NCBI GenBank assembly: GCA_021372615.1
Contig: JAJFUB010000019.1
Span: 62,001-126,000 of the forward strand
Origin: a bacterium
Lineage (GTDB): Bacteria; Armatimonadota; Zipacnadia; Zipacnadales; UBA11051
Length of the DNA stretch: 64,000 bases
Direction of reading: 5' to 3'
Below are positions 25,975 to 33,130 of the stretch, piece after piece. The position numbers and the translations under genes are program-made. Positions within the stretch are counted from its first letter, which is position 1; every line of letters begins with the position of its first letter. A model generated the notes under the pieces. It worked only from the letters and a program-made list of their open reading frames with translations, made no database searches and was not told where the DNA came from.

Positions 25975-26053
25975 TTGCAGGGCGGGGGCTTGTACCCCGC
26001 CGCGACGCTCATCCGCCAGCCCCTCCGGCGGGGTACCAGCCCCCGCCCTACAG
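25975..26053. repeat. Inverted pair of REP-like hairpins, family C
   Basis: Hairpin GGCGGGG / CCCCGCC at 25981-26001 and its inverted copy at 26027-26047, the latter headed by GTAG on the minus strand (CTGTAGGGCGGGGGC). About 25 bases separate the two hairpins. The element fills most of the gap between the oxidoreductase gene and the next gene. Confidence 0.8.
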
Positions 26054-26129
26054 GACAGCACCCGCGCCCTGCCTCGCGCGTGGCGCGGACGACACGACAG
26101 AACGCACAGACGAACAGACAGGTGAGACC

Positions 26130-27881
26130 ATGGCAGCAGGAAACCGCAGTGCACTCGTCGTTCTGGACAGCCGCCAGACCGCCGCGCGCCTCGGGGCGGA
26201 TCAGACCATCTTCGCCGCTCTCGATCACTTCGGGATCGCGTGCGAAGTGCTGGACGGCGGGGACTACATGGGCGCGATCCCGGCGTACATCGCCCCGCGC
26301 GCGCTCTATGTCATCGCCCATGACGGCGCAGCCGGCTGGCTGAAGCCCGAGGTGGCCGTGCAGATCGCCGAGGCCGTGGCGCAGGGCGCGGGGCTGGTGA
26401 GCTTCGACCGGTGGCCCCAGGACTGGCCCGCGCCCCTGCGGGAGCTGTTGCCGGCCGACCTGGGCGACGCGCGCACGGGCTTGCTGCGCTTCGGCCCGGA
26501 GGCTTCGTTTGTCACCTTCGGCCACGAGGCAGGGGAGGAGATCGAGCTGGGGGAGGAGATCGCGGCCCTCGCCCTGCCCGCCGGGGCGCCGTGGCAGACC
26601 CTCGCCACCGACGCCGCCGACCGGCCCGTGATCGCCTGCGGCCAGGCCGGGCAGGGGCGCATCGTCCTCTTCGGTACCGGCAACGAACTCTACGCCGAGG
26701 GCGTCTACGGCCATGTGCGTGGGATTGACGGGCTCATGTGGCGCTCGCTGGTGTGGGCCGCCGCGAAGCCCTTCCCCATGCGCTGCGTCCCGCCGTATGT
26801 CACCGCCCGTATGGATGACTGCAACGGCACCTACAACGCCTTCGACTACGTGCGGGTGATGAACCGCTATGGCATCGGCCCGAACCTGGGGCTGTTCACC
26901 GACGAGATGGGGCCGACCGACTGGGCGGCCGCCAAGCGGCTACACGACGCTGGTGGCGCGGACTTCTCGATGCACGCCTTCCGCGATGACTTCTACATGG
27001 CCCGGCCCGACTACAAGCCCTACGCGGTGCTGGCCGACAAGCCTGACCTGTCCTGTGGCGGCACGCAGACGCTGTTCGAGGGGCTGTCGCTGGATCACAA
27101 CACCGGCCTGGACCTGCCGGTCGAGACCATCCGGCGCAGCTTCCGCCGCATGGACGAGGCCTTCGCGCAGGCCGGCATCCGCCACAGCCGCGTCCTCAAC
27201 GCACACTTCGGCGAGGTGGGCTGGCCGGCGGTGCCGCTGTTCCTGGAGCGCGGGGTGGACATGCCCTGCAACAACTCGGCTCTCGGGCAGCTCTACAGCA
27301 ACCAGCCGGTGTGGCGCCCCCGGCCCTACGGCATTCGGGGCCGCACCGGGCGCCATGGCCTGACCATTGACCGCTGCCCGCAACACCCCGGCATGACCTT
27401 CATCGCCATGAGCGTCTCGCACGTGGGCAAGACGCACATGACCACCGACATTCTCAGCGGCCGGGTGCCGTTCATCGGCGAGTCGGACACGCCCAAGCTG
27501 GCCGAGGCCTCGGCCGCCGGGGTCGCGAACATCAAGCTGGGTCTGGACGCCCTGGCCTACGGCCTGCTGTTCACCCACGAGGAGCGCATCAACGCCATCA
27601 GCTTGGACGACTGGGAGACGGTCGTCACCGCAATCGTCGCGGGACTGGGCGGCTGGGATGTGCAGTACGCCGAACGGGAGCATGTCGGCATCATCTGCAA
27701 GCGGCTGCTAGACTCCCGGCTGGTGCGGGCCAACATGACCGACCAGGGCCTGCAGTGCGAGCTGTGCGGGCAGACCGACGGCCCCTCCCCGCTGACGATC
27801 TGGGAGAACGAGGGGGACGGCTGCACCCGGCGGGTGGTGGAAGTGGACACGATAGACGGGTACGCAGCTACGCTGATATAG
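26130..27881 (+). CDS. Polysaccharide-deacetylase-like protein with N-terminal GATase-like domain
   Basis: 583 residues, ATG at 26130 preceded by AGGTGAG. Residues 1 to about 210 form an alpha-beta domain (ALVVLDSRQTAARLG, ALYVIAHDGAAGWL, RIVLFGTGNELYAEGVYG) resembling class I GATase or ThuA folds without an evident nucleophile. Residues about 215-500 look like a NodB-type barrel: VTARMDDCNGTYNAFDYV, where D229-D230 could be the metal Asp and base, GLFTDEM, FSMHAFRDDFY with H282, and HSRVLNAHFGE. The C-terminus has a CELC pair. Family assignment rests on these motifs only; a glycoside hydrolase is the alternative. There is no signal peptide. Confidence 0.75.
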   Translation: MAAGNRSALVVLDSRQTAARLGADQTIFAALDHFGIACEVLDGGDYMGAIPAYIAPRALYVIAHDGAAGWLKPEVAVQIAEAVAQGAGLVSFDRWPQDWPAPLRELLPADLGDARTGLLRFGPEASFVTFGHEAGEEIELGEEIAALALPAGAPWQTLATDAADRPVIACGQAGQGRIVLFGTGNELYAEGVYGHVRGIDGLMWRSLVWAAAKPFPMRCVPPYVTARMDDCNGTYNAFDYVRVMNRYGIGPNLGLFTDEMGPTDWAAAKRLHDAGGADFSMHAFRDDFYMARPDYKPYAVLADKPDLSCGGTQTLFEGLSLDHNTGLDLPVETIRRSFRRMDEAFAQAGIRHSRVLNAHFGEVGWPAVPLFLERGVDMPCNNSALGQLYSNQPVWRPRPYGIRGRTGRHGLTIDRCPQHPGMTFIAMSVSHVGKTHMTTDILSGRVPFIGESDTPKLAEASAAGVANIKLGLDALAYGLLFTHEERINAISLDDWETVVTAIVAGLGGWDVQYAEREHVGIICKRLLDSRLVRANMTDQGLQCELCGQTDGPSPLTIWENEGDGCTRRVVEVDTIDGYAATLI

Positions 27882-27894
27882 CACCGGCAGACGC

Positions 27895-27920
27895 GTAGGC
27901 GGGTCCGTCTCCGAACCCGC
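27895..27920. repeat. Single REP-like hairpin, family E
   Basis: GTAG at 27895-27898 directly followed by a hairpin with outer stem GCGGGT / ACCCGC and a further two-pair inner stem around a TCTC loop. It lies in the short gap before the ceramidase-like gene. I see only one copy in the window. Confidence 0.5.
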
Positions 27921-27948
27921 ACTCCAATGGAACCGAGGCAGACGGCAC

Positions 27949-29403
27949 ATGAGCACCAAGATCCGGATCGGTTGGTCACAGCAGGACATCACCCCCCATC
28001 GGCCGGTGTCACTGCGCGGGCAGTTCAACCTGCGCATCGCCACGCGGGTGCAGGACCCGCTCACGGTGACAGCCCTGGCCGTGGAGAGCGGTGACGCAGG
28101 CGTCATCATCGCCTCCATGGACTTCTGCGCGGTGGACGAGGAGGTGCTGACGAAGGCACGGGCGGCCGTGGCGGAGCGCCTGCCGGGCTTCGACGCGCGG
28201 CGGCTGCTGGTCAGCGCCACCCACACCCACACCGCGCCCTTCGGCGGCCAGCAGGCGGGGCTGCAGCGGGATCTTGAATACGTTGCGGCACTCAAGCAGC
28301 GCTATCCCGACTACCTGTCCGTGGATGAGTACAGCGCGTTCCTGGTTGAGCAACTGGCGACCGCCGCTTGCGAGGCCTGGGAGCGGCGCGCCGAGGGTTA
28401 CGTGGGCTGGGGCTACTCCCACGCGGTCATCGGCGAGAACCGGCGCGTGCGCTACTTCGATGACCGCGCGGTGATGTACGGCAGTACCAGCGCGGCGGAC
28501 TTCTCCCACATCGAGGGCCACGTGGACCACAGCGTCAACCTGCTGTGCACCTACGACGCCGCGCAGAACCTGACGGGTGTGCTGATCAACGTGGCCTGCC
28601 CCTCGCAGGCCAGCGAGAGCGGGCAGGACTTCATCTCGGCCGACTTCTGGCACGACGTGCGTGAGGCAGTGCGCCGCCGGCATGGCGCGGGGCTGTTCGT
28701 CCTGCCGCAGTGCTCCGCCGCCGGCGACCAGAGCCCCCACCGGCTGATCGCCAAGGCCGCCGAGAACCGCATGTTGCAGCTCAAGTACGGCGGCGGGGTC
28801 GAGCGCCCGCTCAACGCCGCGCTGCGCGCAGACATCGGCCGCCGCCTCGCCGACGCGGTGGATGACGCCGAGCCCGCCCTCCGCAAAGACCTGCGCGACG
28901 AGCTGGTCGTCAAGCACGAGCACAAGACCCTCGCCCTGAAGCACTGGGACTTGAGCGCCGAGGAGTACGCCACGCTGCAGACGCAGATGGCCGAGGCGCA
29001 GCAGCGTCTGGCGGAGCTGGGCGACGCCGACCCGCTGGGCGGGGAGGTGACGTCCCTGCGCTCGCGCGTGGCCTGGTGCAAGCGCGCGGCCGATCGCTAT
29101 GAGCACCCGCTGACCAGCGTGCCCAGCGAGGTGAACGTCCTGCGTCTGGGCGACATCGCCTTTGTGACCGCGGGGTTCGAGTACTACCTCGACTATGGCG
29201 ACCGCATCAAGGGCCGCTCGCCGGCAGTGCAGACCTTTGTGGTACAGCTTGCCTCCGGCGGCACATACCTGCCGACTGACCGGGCGGCAGCGGGCTTAAG
29301 CTACGGGGCCATCCCCGCGAGCTGCAAGGTCTCGCCGACCGGCGGGCAGCAGATAGTGGACGAGGCCGTCGCGATCCTGGAGGGGATGTTCGCGGCGGAG
29401 TAG
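27949..29403 (+). CDS. Neutral-ceramidase-like protein (first of two)
   Basis: 484 residues, ATG at 27949 with a GAGGCAG site. The N-terminus IRIGWSQQDITPHRPVSLRG and the metal-site block LLVSATHTHTAPFGG match the neutral/alkaline non-lysosomal ceramidase N-terminal domain, as does LINVACPSQA...FISADFWHD. Family members are zinc amidases. The lack of a signal peptide, and a chain much shorter than true ceramidases, suggest another amide or ester substrate, as is usual for these cytoplasmic homologues in carbohydrate loci. A charged helical insertion (about 320-370) replaces part of the usual domain. It is the last gene of the plus-strand catabolic run and faces a second family member. Confidence 0.85.
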   Translation: MSTKIRIGWSQQDITPHRPVSLRGQFNLRIATRVQDPLTVTALAVESGDAGVIIASMDFCAVDEEVLTKARAAVAERLPGFDARRLLVSATHTHTAPFGGQQAGLQRDLEYVAALKQRYPDYLSVDEYSAFLVEQLATAACEAWERRAEGYVGWGYSHAVIGENRRVRYFDDRAVMYGSTSAADFSHIEGHVDHSVNLLCTYDAAQNLTGVLINVACPSQASESGQDFISADFWHDVREAVRRRHGAGLFVLPQCSAAGDQSPHRLIAKAAENRMLQLKYGGGVERPLNAALRADIGRRLADAVDDAEPALRKDLRDELVVKHEHKTLALKHWDLSAEEYATLQTQMAEAQQRLAELGDADPLGGEVTSLRSRVAWCKRAADRYEHPLTSVPSEVNVLRLGDIAFVTAGFEYYLDYGDRIKGRSPAVQTFVVQLASGGTYLPTDRAAAGLSYGAIPASCKVSPTGGQQIVDEAVAILEGMFAAE

Positions 29404-29418
29404 GGGGCTGCGGACAGC

Positions 29419-29481
29419 TTGGAGCGCGGCTCTCCCGAGCCGCAGGTACATGGCCTGCGGCTCGGGAGAGCCGCGCTCCAA
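29419..29481. repeat. Perfect 28-bp inverted repeat (REP-like pair, family D) between convergent genes
   Basis: 29419-29446 and 29454-29481 are perfect reverse complements around a seven-base loop. Each arm is itself a small hairpin (GCGGCTC / GAGCCGC, loop TCCC) with GGAG just 5' of it, the second known REP head tetranucleotide. Placed between two convergent genes, it could also act as a bidirectional transcription terminator, but there is no T-tract on either side. Confidence 0.9.
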
Positions 29482-29484
29482 CGG

Positions 29485-30843
29485 CTACAGCTCGGTGATC
29501 ATCTCCGTCGTCTGCTCCGCGGCGCGCTCCAGCGTGCCGGGCGGGAGCTTCCCCCACGCTTCATAGCCACCCCGCTGCGCCGCGCTCAGCGTCGGCAGAT
29601 AGCCGCACTCGTCGTTGCACTCGTGGGCGACGACCACCAGTCGCGGGTGGGCCTTGAGCTTCACCTCAAGCTGCGCCTCGACGAACGGCTCGCCGGGCCA
29701 GCCGACCACCACCAGCTCACCGAGGCGCAGGACCTGGATCTCGAAGTCGTAGTTCGGGTTGGCCGCCAGCTTGTGGAGCTTGTCCAGGTCGCGCAGGGCG
29801 AAGACCCACTCCCAGGCGATGCTGGCCCTGGCCTCGTCGCGCCAGATCGGCTCGGGGTGCTCGGCGACCATGCGGCGCGCCGCCTCGGCCGCCTCAGGCG
29901 GCGGCTGGTTCCAGGGCACCGGCATGAGGCGACTGACGGCCTGCAGCGGCAGTGCCTCGATGGGGCGCAGCTTGCCCAGCAGCACGTCGGCGGTCTGCCC
30001 CAGGCGCCGCAGCATGAGCAGCAGGTTGGTGCGCCCGTCGTAGTCGAGGCTGGTGTGATCGTTGGGGCTGATGTTCCCGCAGGCGCCATTGAGGCAGCCC
30101 ACGACGCAGTCCCCGCCCAGCTTTCGGGCCACGCCCTCGCTCCACAGCCCCGGCCAGTCGGCCGAGATGTAACGGTGCGGGTAGCCGTGCGTGGGGTGGC
30201 AGGTGTAGTGCAGCAGGCAGGCGATCGGTCTGCCCTCGTCGCTCTCGAACAGCGTCAGCGAGGCCTCCGGGTCCACCGGCCCCTCGACGTGCAGTACGTC
30301 TTCGTTGCAGTACCCCGGATGGGTCTTGGCGGTGCCGTCGCGCATGATGAAGCGGCGGTTGAAGGCACAGCGCCCCTCGAGCATGCGGGCATAGCGGGCG
30401 GTGGCCGGAGCCATGGCGTCACGCGCCTGCGCCACCCCGTCCAGGACGGCCCGGAAGAACAGCTCATTGTAGGCGGGGGTCTCGCCGCGCACCCACCACA
30501 GGTCCGGGGTCAGGAGGCCCTCGGGGTCGTCGAACATCCCGCCCACGCGGGCCGCCGAGTGTGACTGGACGCAGTGGATGACGACGGCCTCGGGCGTCGT
30601 GTCGAGAGCCTCGGCGATGCGGGCGCGCAAGTTCCGCGAATGGTTCTGGCTGATGCAGGCCATGTCGCAGGCGACCAGGCAGGCCGTCACGCCGCCGGAC
30701 CGGAAGACGAAGATGCGCGCATAGAGCCGGTCGCGGATCTGCTCCACGGGCCGGTAGCGCCCGATGTCGCCGGAGATCTGCGTGCCGTAGTCCGGCGTGA
30801 TGTCCGCCCTGGCCGCCCCGACGAGCAAGCGTTCAACTGCCAT
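29485..30843 (-). CDS. Neutral-ceramidase-like protein (second of two)
   Basis: 452 residues, ATG at 30843 after GGAGGGG. Ceramidase-type motifs: VGAARADITPDYG at the N-terminus, VIHCVQSHSAARVG for the first metal site, LLHYTCHPTHGYP, ISADWPGLW (SADFPG in the family) and CVVGCLNGACGNISP (NGACGDINP in the family). The later LGELVVVGWPGEPFVE and VAHECNDECGYLP also fit. It is more typical of the family than the neighbour at 27949, with which it converges; the two are paralogous but diverged. Zinc-dependent amide hydrolysis is expected; the substrate is unknown. No signal peptide. It is the last gene of the long minus-strand train. Confidence 0.88.
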   Translation of the reverse strand: MAVERLLVGAARADITPDYGTQISGDIGRYRPVEQIRDRLYARIFVFRSGGVTACLVACDMACISQNHSRNLRARIAEALDTTPEAVVIHCVQSHSAARVGGMFDDPEGLLTPDLWWVRGETPAYNELFFRAVLDGVAQARDAMAPATARYARMLEGRCAFNRRFIMRDGTAKTHPGYCNEDVLHVEGPVDPEASLTLFESDEGRPIACLLHYTCHPTHGYPHRYISADWPGLWSEGVARKLGGDCVVGCLNGACGNISPNDHTSLDYDGRTNLLLMLRRLGQTADVLLGKLRPIEALPLQAVSRLMPVPWNQPPPEAAEAARRMVAEHPEPIWRDEARASIAWEWVFALRDLDKLHKLAANPNYDFEIQVLRLGELVVVGWPGEPFVEAQLEVKLKAHPRLVVVAHECNDECGYLPTLSAAQRGGYEAWGKLPPGTLERAAEQTTEMITEL

Positions 30844-30891
30844 AGGAGCCCCTCCATCGTGTCGTGTCCCGCAAGTCCCTGCGGTTCCGCA

Positions 30892-30939
30892 GTAGCGCGG
30901 GCGGCCCGCCCGCGCGGGCAGGCGAGCCGCCTGCCCTAC
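30892..30939. repeat. REP/BIME-like element, family A
   Basis: GTAG-headed GCGCGGGCGG hairpin and an inverted GGCAGGCG-type partner ending CTAC, shortened compared with the other copies. It lies between the ceramidase-like and ornithine-cyclodeaminase-like genes. Confidence 0.8.
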
Positions 30940-30971
30940 TGGGTTAGCGAGTCTCTCAGGCAGACGCGAGC

Positions 30972-31964
30972 CTAGTCGTGCCGCAGGCAGACGCGATGCC
31001 CGCGCCCCGCGGCCACAGCCCGGCGGTAAACCTGCCCGGCGATGTACACATCATGCGCGCCCAGGCCGACGAGGACCGCCAGGATGCGCTCCTGCGGGCT
31101 CGTGCGTCCGGGCTTCACCCCGGCGGCGACGCAGCCCAGCTCGGCCGCGACATCGGCCTCCGAGAGCCGTCCGGCCTCGACCAGGGGCTTGAGCTCCCCG
31201 CGGTGCTCCGCCTGCCCCCAACAGTCCACGATGATCTTGTCCGCCCCCAGGATGAGGTCGTCCTCGGCCTGCTGGTAGGAGCCCATGCCCAGCGTGAGAC
31301 ACCCCTTGGCGATCCACTCCGCCTTGACGAAGGGCTGCTGGGCCGTGGTGAGCAGGACCACGACGTCGGCCCCCTCGACCGCCGCCCGCACCGTCGGGGC
31401 CGCGCTGACCGGCACACCGTACTGCTCCTGCAGATCGCGGCAGAAGGCCTCGCGCCGGTCTGCCGAGAGGTCGGCCACCACCAGGCTGGCCTGCGGGAAC
31501 ACGGTTTGCAGGCAGACGGCGGCCGTCCGGCCCTGGGTGCCGGCGCCGACCATCGCGATCCTTGCCGTTCCCTCGCGGGCCAGGTACTTGGCGGCGATGG
31601 CCGCCGAGGCTCCGGTGCGCCAGTCGGAGATGTGGTTCCCGTCCATGAGCGCCAGCGCGTGCCCGGTCTCGGGGTCGGTCAGCACGACGATCCCCATGAT
31701 GTACGGCAGGCCCCGGGCCGGGTTGTCGCCATAGCCGCCGACCCACTTCAGCCCGCCGACGTTGTCGGTGGCCATGTAGGCGGGCATGGCGTTAGCCCAC
31801 GACGGATGGCCGCTGCGCGACATGTCCAGGTTGACCTTCGGCGGCATGACGACATTGCCGCGCCCCCATTCCTGGAAGACGGTGTCCACCATGCCGACGA
31901 CTTCCTCGTGCGGCAATAGCGCGGTCACGTCCTGATCCGACAGAATGATCGTCTCTCTACTCAC
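30972..31964 (-). CDS. Ornithine cyclodeaminase/mu-crystallin family protein
   Basis: 330 residues from GTG at 31964, eight bases after AGGAG. Family hallmarks: an N-terminal LSDQDVTALLPHEEVV, MPPKVNLDMS, a GGLKWVGGYGDNPARGLP stretch with the conserved substrate lysine, TGHALALMDGNHISDWRTGASAAIAAKYL, and the Rossmann GAGTQGRTAAV. Members are NAD-dependent and include ornithine cyclodeaminase, alanine dehydrogenase, ketimine reductases and opine-type enzymes, so the exact reaction is open. It lies downstream of the glycyl radical activase gene but is separated from it by 272 bases with repeats, so it may be transcribed separately. Confidence 0.9.
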   Translation of the reverse strand: MSRETIILSDQDVTALLPHEEVVGMVDTVFQEWGRGNVVMPPKVNLDMSRSGHPSWANAMPAYMATDNVGGLKWVGGYGDNPARGLPYIMGIVVLTDPETGHALALMDGNHISDWRTGASAAIAAKYLAREGTARIAMVGAGTQGRTAAVCLQTVFPQASLVVADLSADRREAFCRDLQEQYGVPVSAAPTVRAAVEGADVVVLLTTAQQPFVKAEWIAKGCLTLGMGSYQQAEDDLILGADKIIVDCWGQAEHRGELKPLVEAGRLSEADVAAELGCVAAGVKPGRTSPQERILAVLVGLGAHDVYIAGQVYRRAVAAGRGHRVCLRHD

Positions 31965-32003
31965 AGTGATGGCTCCTGGTTGGTGTGCGGCACATCATTT
32001 CCC

Positions 32004-32133
32004 GTAGGGCAGGCGGCCTCGCCTGCCCGGCCCCGGGGGCGCGGGCGGGGCCGCCCGCGCTACTGGTGCAACGGTGCCGCGCGCCGTCTCGCCTGCCCGG
32101 CCCCGGGGGCGCGGGCAGGGCCGCCCGCGCTAC
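32004..32133. repeat. Tandem REP/BIME-like elements, family A (two units)
   Basis: Unit one (32004-32063) is complete: GTAG head, GGGCAGGCG / CGCCTGCCC hairpin, GCGCGGGCG / CGCCCGCGC hairpin, CTACT. Unit two (32085-32133) repeats the same sequence from CTCGCCTGCCCGGCCCC onward but lacks the first head. The whole 31965-32236 gap holds nothing else I can recognise; 32134-32236 has no gene or clear signal. Confidence 0.85.
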
Positions 32134-32236
32134 TGATGAAATGGCGAGCTGGCCAACCGAATCGCAAGCTGGCGGGTGTCGCGTCGTGCGCGACGGGCCC
32201 CGCCAGCACCCCTGGCGTGGACCCCACAGGCGGACG

Positions 32237-33130
32237 CTACGCCAGGACCGTCAGGCCGTGCTGCCGCAAGATGTCTGCCAGGCGGGCGATGGTGGGGGCG
32301 TCGGGCAGGGGGACATCAGGCATGGTGTCCGGGTGGCCCACCGTCTCGTACTTCGACCGGGCCAGGTGGTAGGGCAACAGGCGTACCCCCACGAGGTTCG
32401 GCAGGCCGCTGAGCAGTTCCGCGATGCCGGTGAAGCTCGCCTCGTCGGCGTTGAAGCCAGGGATCGTCGGAATGCGGACCTCAATCGGCACGCCGCACCC
32501 GGCCAGCTTCCGCAGGTTGTCGAGGATCCCGGCCACGGGGCTGCCGGTGTGCTGCTGGTGGTGGCGGTCGTCGGTGTGCTTGACATCGAGCAGGAACAGG
32601 TCGGTCACGGGCACGACCGTGGCAAAGGCCTCCCAGTCCACCGCGCCGGAGGTGTCCACGGCGCAGTGGATGCCCTCGGCGCGCAGAAGCCTGAAGACCT
32701 CCGCGCAGAACGCCGCCTGCCACAACGGCTCTCCGCCCGACATCGTGCAGCCTCCGCCGGAGGTGGCGTAGAAGGTGCGGTCCTCCAGCACCGCCGCCGC
32801 CACGTCATCGGCTGACATCTCCTGGCCAAACATCTCCAGCGCACCGAGCAGGCAGGCGGCCACGCACTGACCGCAGACCGTGCACACCTCGCGGTTGAAG
32901 GTGTGCTCGCCGTCGCGAAGGATGTGCGCCCCGGTCGGGCAGACCTCGGCGCACTTGCCGCAGCCGACGCACTTGCGGCGGGCGAAGCCGATCTCGGGCG
33001 TGGGGGAGACGCTCTCGGGGTTGTGGCACCAGCGGCACTGCAGGGGGCAACCCTTCAGGAAAACAGTCGTCCGCAGGCCCGGCCCGTCGTGGACGCACAG
33101 GCGCTTGAGGTCCAGCACCATCCCCCGCAT
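32237..33130 (-). CDS. Glycyl-radical enzyme activating protein (radical SAM)
   Basis: 297 residues from ATG at 33130, whose A is also the last base of the upstream stop (TGATG), so the two genes are translationally coupled. The radical SAM cluster motif is C28-x3-C32-x2-C35 (GCPLQCRWCHNPES). It is followed by two ferredoxin-type CxxCxxCxxxC clusters (C54, C57, C60, C64 and C83, C86, C89, C93) typical of activases for dehydratase or decarboxylase-type glycyl radical enzymes, and by TMSGGEPLWQ for SAM binding. It installs the glycyl radical on the enzyme encoded immediately upstream. Oxygen sensitivity implies anaerobic expression. Confidence 0.95.
   Translation of the reverse strand: MRGMVLDLKRLCVHDGPGLRTTVFLKGCPLQCRWCHNPESVSPTPEIGFARRKCVGCGKCAEVCPTGAHILRDGEHTFNREVCTVCGQCVAACLLGALEMFGQEMSADDVAAAVLEDRTFYATSGGGCTMSGGEPLWQAAFCAEVFRLLRAEGIHCAVDTSGAVDWEAFATVVPVTDLFLLDVKHTDDRHHQQHTGSPVAGILDNLRKLAGCGVPIEVRIPTIPGFNADEASFTGIAELLSGLPNLVGVRLLPYHLARSKYETVGHPDTMPDVPLPDAPTIARLADILRQHGLTVLA

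Noticed and set aside
32004-32133. Tandem repeat that might be the start of a CRISPR array
   Set aside because: There are only two units of different length, each is a double hairpin, the spacer is not of regular size and no cas genes are present; it is a duplicated REP-like element.
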